Shown here: piece by piece, positions 39,400 through 45,274 of the stretch
Numbering within the stretch: position 1 is the stretch's first letter
Layout of the letters: each line of letters opens with the position of its first letter
NCBI RefSeq assembly: GCF_001730305.1
Contig: NZ_MIJY01000013.1
Span: forward strand, 1 to 45,274
Origin: Enterococcus termitis
GTDB lineage: Bacteria; Bacillota; Bacilli; Lactobacillales; Enterococcaceae
Length of the DNA: 45,274 nt
Reading direction: 5' to 3'
Translations under genes and position numbers: made by a program
Notes under the pieces: model-generated
What the model saw: the letters and a program-made list of their open reading frames with translations, nothing else
What the model was told of the DNA's origin: nothing
The model's database searches: none

Positions 39400-39708
39400 T
39401 TGAAAATTACGTTAGCGTGTGCAGGTGGAATGTCTACAGGAATGCTGGTTAAAAAGATGGAAGAATATGCTGCGTCACAAGGAATAGCTGCTGATATATC
39501 GGCGTGTGGGTTGAGTGAGCTTGAAGAAAGAGTGACAGGATCAGATATTATTTTGCTTGGTCCACAAGTTGGCTATCAGCAAGAAGACGTCAAAAATGAA
39601 TATCCTGACATTCCGGTTTTAGTAATTGAAATGATGGATTACGGAATGATGAATGGTGAGAAAGTATTTAAAATGGCACAAGAGATTATTAGTGCTAAAT
39701 CTGAATAG
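39400..39708 (+). CDS. PTS EIIB, lactose/cellobiose family
   Basis: The TTG at 39400 follows AAAAGGTGATC and starts MKITLACAGG, exactly where EIIB proteins begin. The phosphorylated cysteine is in LACAGGMSTGM. 102 residues, normal for the family. Confidence 0.92.
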   Translation: MKITLACAGGMSTGMLVKKMEEYAASQGIAADISACGLSELEERVTGSDIILLGPQVGYQQEDVKNEYPDIPVLVIEMMDYGMMNGEKVFKMAQEIISAKSE

Positions 39709-39726
39709 ATAAAGGAGAATGAGAAA

Positions 39727-40986
39727 ATGACAGAGGGTAAAAAAAGTTCATTTATTAATGGGTTGAATGTGTTTGTCAATAAATTTTCAAATAACGTTTT
39801 TGTTAAAAGTATTGCAAATGGGATGATGATGACTTTGCCGATTACGATCGTAGGAAGTCTGACAACGATCATCGGGATGATTCCAGGCTTACCTGAAATT
39901 GTCATCAAGGCCTGCTCATTAGGGACCTCGATTTCAAGTAACTTGATTACTATTTATATCATTATCGGGATTTCTTGTGCGATGGCGCGTGAGAAAAAAG
40001 GGGATACGATTGCTTCGATTATTTTATCACTTGCGTCTTTCTTTGTTTTAACACCAATCACAGCTTTTGATACTGGTGGAGAAAAGCCAGCAATGGCGTA
40101 TGAACTGACTTATCTTGGTTCAAAAGGAATTTTCGTGGGAATGATCGTTGCTTTAGTCGTGACATGGCTGTTTGCAAAAATGGTCGATAAAAGAATCACG
40201 TTCCGTATGCCGGAAAGTGTTCCAACTGCGATTGCCAAAACGTTTGAAGCCATTGTCCCTGCCGCAATTATTTTTATCGTTGTCATTATTATCAGCACGC
40301 TTTTTGCGGAAACACAGTTTGGTAATGTCCACGATTTCATTTATACGAATCTTCAAACACCTCTTGAATCTTTAGGAGGATCAATCTGGTCTGCACTCTT
40401 TATCATGTTTTTATCAGAACTACTTTGGTTCTTTGGTATTCATGGTAGCATGGTTGTAGGGTCTGTAATTGCTGTTTTGTTCACTTCACAAGCCTATGCT
40501 AATATGGAAGCTGTTGCTGCTGGAGAGGTTGCAACCAACATCATCAATTCATTTTTCTTGGATGCATTCAAAGGACCTAGAGCTCTAGCTTTGGCAGTGA
40601 TTTTAGTCTGGATGAGTCGGAGTGAGAAATTTAAATCGATTGGGAAAATTTCATTTATTCCAAGTATTTTTGGTATCACCGAACCGATGAAATTCGGGAT
40701 TCCAATGATTATGAATGCAGTTATTTTTATTCCTTTGACTCTCTCAGCTGCAGTTTGTGTCGGAATTGCTTACATTGCAACGATCATCGGCTTTTTACCA
40801 GTGATCAGTGTAAACGTACCGAAAAATCTTCCGACCTTCTTATCGGGATTTATGGCGGCTGGTTGGCAAGGATTGGTTGTTCAGTTGATCCAGTTTGTTG
40901 TGGTACTATTGTTGTATCTACCGTTCATTAAAAAATTGGATAAACAAGGCGTAGCAGAAGAGGCTGCAACACTTGAAAAACAATAG
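39727..40986 (+). CDS. PTS EIIC, cellobiose family permease
   Basis: This 419-residue membrane protein has about ten hydrophobic segments and the family segments FFGIHGSMVVGSV and FGITEPMKFGIPM. It moves an oligo- or disaccharide across the membrane; the substrate is not deducible. Confidence 0.93.
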   Translation: MTEGKKSSFINGLNVFVNKFSNNVFVKSIANGMMMTLPITIVGSLTTIIGMIPGLPEIVIKACSLGTSISSNLITIYIIIGISCAMAREKKGDTIASIILSLASFFVLTPITAFDTGGEKPAMAYELTYLGSKGIFVGMIVALVVTWLFAKMVDKRITFRMPESVPTAIAKTFEAIVPAAIIFIVVIIISTLFAETQFGNVHDFIYTNLQTPLESLGGSIWSALFIMFLSELLWFFGIHGSMVVGSVIAVLFTSQAYANMEAVAAGEVATNIINSFFLDAFKGPRALALAVILVWMSRSEKFKSIGKISFIPSIFGITEPMKFGIPMIMNAVIFIPLTLSAAVCVGIAYIATIIGFLPVISVNVPKNLPTFLSGFMAAGWQGLVVQLIQFVVVLLLYLPFIKKLDKQGVAEEAATLEKQ

Positions 40987-40998
40987 GAGTGTGACATT

Positions 40999-42045
40999 AT
41001 GCAAAAGCTGCAAATAGAAAGAGATGCTGAATACCTAAAAATAAAAATTCCGGAAACTATGCGCTTTCCTGTAAGAGTCTATTATGGAAGTAATCATTCT
41101 GAAAATATAATAGGTAGTCACTATCTAGAGTTTAGTGAAAAAGGCTGGCAAACATTTAAAGATCCTGAGCCAGGTGCACGTTTATATTTCAAAGCGTTTT
41201 CGGATTCAGATACTTTTATCGGGGCAGAACGCCGTCTGCCTTTAGAGCATTTATATAATTGTCGGGATCTAGGTGGATACTCTACCGCGGATGGGCATTT
41301 GACAAAGTGGGGTTTAGTTTTTCGATCAGATGCGTTACATCAATTAGATAGTGAAGAACAGAAATATATCGAAAGACTGGAGATCAAACGAATCATTGAT
41401 TTTCGTTCACCACAAGAGATTGCCAAAGACCCTAATCAGCCAATTTCAATGAGTGAAACGGTCAATTTTAATCCTCACGCCGATGTTGCTCAACAAGCAA
41501 GTACGCAATCTGTTTCAAAAAAAGATGAAGAGAAAATCGCTCAGCTGGAAGAAATGGTCCGCACTGAAGCTGGAAAAGAGCAGTTAAGGAAAAATCGGAA
41601 TGTGATGATTGAACAAATGAAGCAGTTAGTTTTAGGTGAAAATGCTGTTAAAGCATATCAACAGTTTTTTTCAACCTTGGTTGAGGATGATGCAGCACCA
41701 TTGATTTTTCATTGTCAAGGTGGGAAAGATCGTACTGGTTGGGCTGCTGCGATTTACTTAGGTGCCTTAGGTGTCAGTAAGGAACAAATTTATCAAGATT
41801 ATCTTCTGACAGACAAGATGAACGCGCCTAGAAATGCAAAGCGGATGGCTATTTATAAAAAATATACTGATAATGAAGATGTACTTGCTTTCTTAGCCTC
41901 ACTACAACTAACTAAAAAAGACTACTTAGATGGTGCCTATCAAGCAGTCGAAAAAAATTATGGCACGATGAAAGAATATTTGACACTTGGGTTAGGTGTA
42001 AAAGAGAGTCAGTTAGAGCGATTGCATAAATTGTATTTATACTAA
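40999..42045 (+). CDS. Tyrosine-phosphatase-family protein
   Basis: This 348-residue protein contains the C-x5-R phosphatase loop HCQGGKDRTG (Cys239, Arg245) and the NCRDLGGY stretch of the Y_phosphatase3 family. An N-terminal domain of about 75 residues precedes it. It is the last gene of the PTS operon, 12 bases after EIIC. It may act on a protein, a sugar phosphate or a phosphoinositide-like substrate. Confidence 0.88.
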   Translation: MQKLQIERDAEYLKIKIPETMRFPVRVYYGSNHSENIIGSHYLEFSEKGWQTFKDPEPGARLYFKAFSDSDTFIGAERRLPLEHLYNCRDLGGYSTADGHLTKWGLVFRSDALHQLDSEEQKYIERLEIKRIIDFRSPQEIAKDPNQPISMSETVNFNPHADVAQQASTQSVSKKDEEKIAQLEEMVRTEAGKEQLRKNRNVMIEQMKQLVLGENAVKAYQQFFSTLVEDDAAPLIFHCQGGKDRTGWAAAIYLGALGVSKEQIYQDYLLTDKMNAPRNAKRMAIYKKYTDNEDVLAFLASLQLTKKDYLDGAYQAVEKNYGTMKEYLTLGLGVKESQLERLHKLYLY

Positions 42046-42065
42046 AAGTAAGAGCTTTTCCTGTG

Positions 42066-42094
42066 TTGACAACGCTTTACTTTCATGTTTTAAT
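42066..42094 (+). promoter_or_regulatory. Promoter of the licT-like gene
   Basis: TTGACA (42066-42071), 17 bases, TTTAAT (42089-42094). Confidence 0.7.
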
Positions 42095-42108
42095 AACAAG
42101 AGAAATGA

Positions 42109-42136
42109 AGATTGTTACTGATTATTCAGGCTATAC
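42109..42136 (+). promoter_or_regulatory. RAT-like antiterminator element 1
   Basis: AGATTGTTACTG (42109-42120), loop, CAGGCTATAC (42127-42136) match the ribonucleic antiterminator of the BglG/LicT family. A strong overlapping terminator is not visible, so the element may be degenerate or regulate weakly. Confidence 0.65.
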
Positions 42137-42193
42137 TTTATTTTTAATCAACATTTTATTAGCTAGCTGATCGAATCTCACTGAGGAGATACT

Positions 42194-43030
42194 ATGGAAG
42201 TAAAAAAAGTAATCAATAATAATATTGTCAAATCTCTCAACACTGATGGTCATGAAGTTTTGGTGATGGGCAAAGGGATTGGATTCAAAAAAAATGTTGG
42301 AGATGCAATTGACGATGGTTTGATTGAAAAGATTTATACAAGTAATGCTGACTTAACCACTAATAAATTGACACAGTTATTGTCAAATGTTCGATTGGAG
42401 CATTTACAAGTGGCAAATGAAATTATTGGTTTTGCAAAAGTTTCTTTAGGAAAAAAGCTGAACGAGAATATTTATCTTACTCTAACAGATCATATCGACT
42501 ATGCCATTGAACGGCATAATAATGGTTTGCCAGTGCAAAATGCACTTTTATGGGAGATCAAACGATTTTATAATCATGAATATTTGATTGGAAAAGAAGC
42601 TTTAACTATTATTTCCAATCGGTTATCTATCTCATTACCAGAAGACGAAGCAGGCTTTATCGCCTTGCATATCGTTAATGCTGAACTTGATTTATCACAA
42701 GTCAGTCAAGTTTCTGAAATGACACAAGTGATTCAAAAAATCATTAATATCGTCAAATATCACTATAAAACAGATTTAGACGAATATACATTAAATTACG
42801 AGCGGTTTATTACTCATTTAAAGTTTTTCGTCCAACGTCTATTTAGTGGAATAGAATTAGACAAGGATAAAGACGAAGGATTTTTATTTATGCTAAAGGA
42901 GAAGTATCAAGAAGAATATCTCTGTGCATTGAAAATTCGTGAGTATATTGGAAAAGAATTCGATCGAGAGTTAAAGGAAGATGAAATGATTTATCTCACG
43001 ATCCATATTAGAAGAATTACAAACAATTAA
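42194..43030 (+). CDS. licT: LicT/BglG-family transcription antiterminator
   Basis: This 278-residue protein has an N-terminal RNA-binding CAT domain (about 1-56) and two PRDs (about 66-170 and 173-278) with conserved His in DHIDYAIERH, LHIVNAE and IHIRR. It binds RAT RNA to let transcription into bglP in the presence of beta-glucosides. RBS GAGGAG. Confidence 0.93.
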   Translation: MEVKKVINNNIVKSLNTDGHEVLVMGKGIGFKKNVGDAIDDGLIEKIYTSNADLTTNKLTQLLSNVRLEHLQVANEIIGFAKVSLGKKLNENIYLTLTDHIDYAIERHNNGLPVQNALLWEIKRFYNHEYLIGKEALTIISNRLSISLPEDEAGFIALHIVNAELDLSQVSQVSEMTQVIQKIINIVKYHYKTDLDEYTLNYERFITHLKFFVQRLFSGIELDKDKDEGFLFMLKEKYQEEYLCALKIREYIGKEFDRELKEDEMIYLTIHIRRITNN

Positions 43031-43031
43031 A

Positions 43032-43109
43032 GGATTGTTACTGTGTACATCACAGGCTATACCTAAGAAAAAGTTCTTTGGATAAAGAGCTTTCTTAGGT
43101 ATTTTTTTA
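43032..43109 (+). promoter_or_regulatory. RAT element 2 overlapping the terminator before bglP
   Basis: GGATTGTTACTG, a loop and CAGGCTATACCT (43032-43064) form a near-perfect RAT. Its end overlaps a terminator stem (ATACCTAAGAAA at 43059-43070 with TTTCTTAGGTAT at 43091-43102) followed by a T run. The two structures exclude one another, the standard LicT switch. Confidence 0.92.
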
Positions 43110-43130
43110 TTTTTTTAGGAGGAATGATAC

Positions 43131-45014
43131 ATGAATTATCAAGAATTAGCAGATAAAATTATTGAACAGATCGGCGGAGAAGAAAATATCAGTGGTTTAA
43201 CGCATTGTGCGACGCGCTTACGGTTTAATTTGAAAGACGAGCAAAAAGCACAGACAGATGAGATAAAAGATACTGCTGGTGTAATGGGGGTTGTTTCAAA
43301 GGGGGGCCAATACCAAGTAATCATTGGTAGTGATGTTGGGAGTGTTTATAAAGAGATTGTCAAAAAAGCGCCTGCTTTGGATGGTCAGTCAACTGACTCG
43401 GGTGAAAAAGATGACCGGAGCGCCGCATCAAAAGTTATTGATACGATTACTGGGATTTTTACCCCTATTTTGCCAGCGATCACTGCAGCTGGGATGCTAA
43501 AAGCAGTTCTTTCTTTATTAGTTGTTTTCAATGCGATAGATAAAACGGGTCAAACCTATATCATCATTGATTTTATGGCAGATGCAGCCTTTTATTTTCT
43601 GCCGATTTTATTAGCTGCATCTTCTGCTCAAAAATTTAAAACCAATATGTATCTAGCAATGATGGTTGGTGGAATTTTACTCCATCCAAATTTTGTTGGC
43701 ATGGTTAATGCAATCAAAGAAGCTGGTGAAGGGAGTATTCACTTATTTGGATTACCAATTTCAGCCGTGACCTATGGTTCTTCTGTGATTCCAATTATTT
43801 TATCGGTATGGTTTATGTCTTATGTTGAACCGATTGCAGATAAATTGTCGCCAAAGGTCATCAAATTTTTCAGTAAACCGTTGATCACGATTGCAGTTGT
43901 TGGAACAATTTCGCTTGTTGTAATTGGTCCGATCGGTTATTTCATTAGTGACGGTATTTCAACTGGTATTAAAGCGTTAGAAGAATTTAGTCCTTGGTTA
44001 GTGCCGACAATCATTGGTGCATTTACACCATTGTTTGTTGCAACTGGTACTCATTATGGACTTGTTCCAATTGGAATCAATAACCGTATGACAACCGGCT
44101 ATGATACGGTAATCTATCCTGGAATGTTGGCCTCAAATCTTGGACAGGGAGCGGCTTCATTAGCTGTAGGACTTAAAAGTAAAGATTCTTCAATCAAACA
44201 ATTGGCTTCTTCTGCTGGTTTGACAGGATTGTTTGGGATTACCGAACCAGCTTTGTACGGAGTGAATTTGCGCTATAAAACACCTTTATATGCTGCTATG
44301 ATCGGTGGTGGAATAGGTGGTTTGTTTATGGGAATTGCACGAGTAAAAAACTTTACTGGTGGTTCACCTGGCTTGTTGACATTACCAAGCTATATTGGAG
44401 ATGATACATTGACGCATTTTTATATGGCATGTATCGGTGCAGTAATCAGTATCGTGATTTCTTTTGTTATATCCTATCTTTTATATAAAGAGCCCCAAGT
44501 GGAACAAAAAAACGAACAAACAAATGCTGAACCAATTGTTAATGAAGCAGTTTCTGAATCGATCATCAATATTGTAAATCCTGTTAAAGGAGAGATCGTC
44601 CAGCTAGCCGATGTGGCAGATGGTATGTTTTCAGAAGAAATTTTAGGTAAAGGTCTTGCTGTGAGACCAGTTGAAGATATCGTTTATGCACCATTTGATG
44701 GAATTGTTACAGCTGTTTTTGATTCTAAACATGCGATTGGATTGACGAGTGATACAGGTGTTGAACTATTGATTCATATCGGCATTGATACTGTGCAGTT
44801 AAATGGCGAAGGCTATGATTATTTTGTGGAAAAAGGGCAAAAAGTGAAAACAGGTGATAAATTAATCAAATTTGACTTAGAGAAAATTGCTGAAAAGGGC
44901 TATAATATAATTACACCTGTTGTGGTAACTAATTCGATAGATTTTGGCGATATTATTACGTTGACAAGTGTGTTGTCTGATCCGGGTGAACAGGTGATGA
45001 AAGTCATCCGTTGA
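43131..45014 (+). CDS. bglP: Beta-glucoside PTS EIIBCA
   Basis: The 627 residues contain EIIB (Cys26 in LTHCATRLRF), EIIC (about 105-460; GITEPALYGV) and EIIA (about 480-627; phospho-His in LLIHIGIDTV), in the order of BglP. It imports and phosphorylates aryl-beta-glucosides. RBS AGGAGG. Confidence 0.96.
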   Translation: MNYQELADKIIEQIGGEENISGLTHCATRLRFNLKDEQKAQTDEIKDTAGVMGVVSKGGQYQVIIGSDVGSVYKEIVKKAPALDGQSTDSGEKDDRSAASKVIDTITGIFTPILPAITAAGMLKAVLSLLVVFNAIDKTGQTYIIIDFMADAAFYFLPILLAASSAQKFKTNMYLAMMVGGILLHPNFVGMVNAIKEAGEGSIHLFGLPISAVTYGSSVIPIILSVWFMSYVEPIADKLSPKVIKFFSKPLITIAVVGTISLVVIGPIGYFISDGISTGIKALEEFSPWLVPTIIGAFTPLFVATGTHYGLVPIGINNRMTTGYDTVIYPGMLASNLGQGAASLAVGLKSKDSSIKQLASSAGLTGLFGITEPALYGVNLRYKTPLYAAMIGGGIGGLFMGIARVKNFTGGSPGLLTLPSYIGDDTLTHFYMACIGAVISIVISFVISYLLYKEPQVEQKNEQTNAEPIVNEAVSESIINIVNPVKGEIVQLADVADGMFSEEILGKGLAVRPVEDIVYAPFDGIVTAVFDSKHAIGLTSDTGVELLIHIGIDTVQLNGEGYDYFVEKGQKVKTGDKLIKFDLEKIAEKGYNIITPVVVTNSIDFGDIITLTSVLSDPGEQVMKVIR

Positions 45015-45054
45015 TGAGATGGCACCTACTATAATAAAATGGAGGAATTTTGAC

Positions 45055-45274
45055 ATGTCATTTAGAAAAGATTTTTTATGGGGCGGCGCAACAGCAGCCA
45101 ATCAATGTGAAGGTGGATATAACGAAGGCGGCAGAGGCTTAGCCAATGTAGATCTAGCACCAGTTGGGCCAGATCGTTTTCCAGTAATTACTGGAGAGAG
45201 AAAAATGTTCGATTTTGATGATGAGCATTTCTATCCAGCACAACATGCGATCGATATGTATCATCACTACAAAG
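45055..45274 (+). CDS. 6-phospho-beta-glucosidase, GH1 (5' part)
   Basis: The first 73 codons read KDFLWGGATAANQCEGGYN, the N-terminal signature of family-1 glycosidases of the BglA/BglH/AscB type. RBS TGGAGG. The gene runs past the end of the window. It hydrolyses the phosphorylated beta-glucosides from BglP. Confidence 0.93.
   Translation, partial: MSFRKDFLWGGATAANQCEGGYNEGGRGLANVDLAPVGPDRFPVITGERKMFDFDDEHFYPAQHAIDMYHHYK

Overview
The window looks like chromosomal DNA of a low-GC lactic acid bacterium, most likely an Enterococcus (species not settled). The clues are the end of a 5S rRNA gene followed by a dense tRNA cluster, a sigma-54/LevR-type PTS operon, a LicT/BglP beta-glucoside system and an enterococcal-style cos siphophage. 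A prophage of about 34.6 kb sits inside the last tRNA gene, tRNA-Leu(CAA), between perfect 56-bp repeats at 1255-1310 (attL) and 35890-35945 (attR).

Layout: 1-1350 holds the 5S end, 13 tRNAs and a terminator. 1371-5567 is the leftward lysogeny module: integrase behind an attenuator-like leader, a lipoprotein, an Rgg/RRNPP-type regulator and a CI-like repressor. A 17-codon peptide gene and a 46-codon gene lie on the opposite strand. 5590-14463 is the rightward early region: small regulators, a membrane-anchored HTH protein, an SPFH protein, an HUH rolling-circle-type Rep, a multi-repeat C5 methyltransferase, a RecU-like resolvase and an ArpU-like late activator. 14465-34883 is the late region: late promoter and leader, HNH, cos, TerS/TerL, HK97-type head, tail with a -1 frameshifted chaperone, tape measure, Dit, Tal, baseplate/fibres, holin and endolysin. 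34811-35738 is a leftward three-gene operon behind a promoter carrying a textbook LexA box. 35775-35945 holds integrase arm sites and attR. From 35948 the host chromosome resumes with a LevR-type regulator, its divergent sigma-54 PTS operon (EIIA, EIIB, EIIC, phosphatase), then licT, bglP and the start of a phospho-beta-glucosidase gene.

Most interesting points: (1) the rgg-like gene in the lysogeny module faces a 17-codon hydrophobic peptide gene with a strong RBS, and lies beside a lipoprotein whose signal peptide resembles enterococcal pheromone precursors. This suggests a peptide-sensing lysogeny circuit. (2) Upstream of the HUH rep gene a leftward promoter and terminator would make an RNA of about 60 nt antisense to the rep leader. 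Three copies of one 8-nt element there could switch pairing and cover the rep start, as in copy control of small rolling-circle plasmids. (3) Another short leftward RNA is predicted beside the peptide gene, and a leader RNA of about 177 nt follows the late promoter, which has 11-bp-spaced repeats. (4) A small early protein is split between two frames at A AAA AAC. (5) A baseplate protein is fused to a metallophosphoesterase. (6) The prophage carries a copy of the host tRNA terminator, so integration restores both the tRNA and its terminator.

All assignments come from reading the sequence; no database search was possible.
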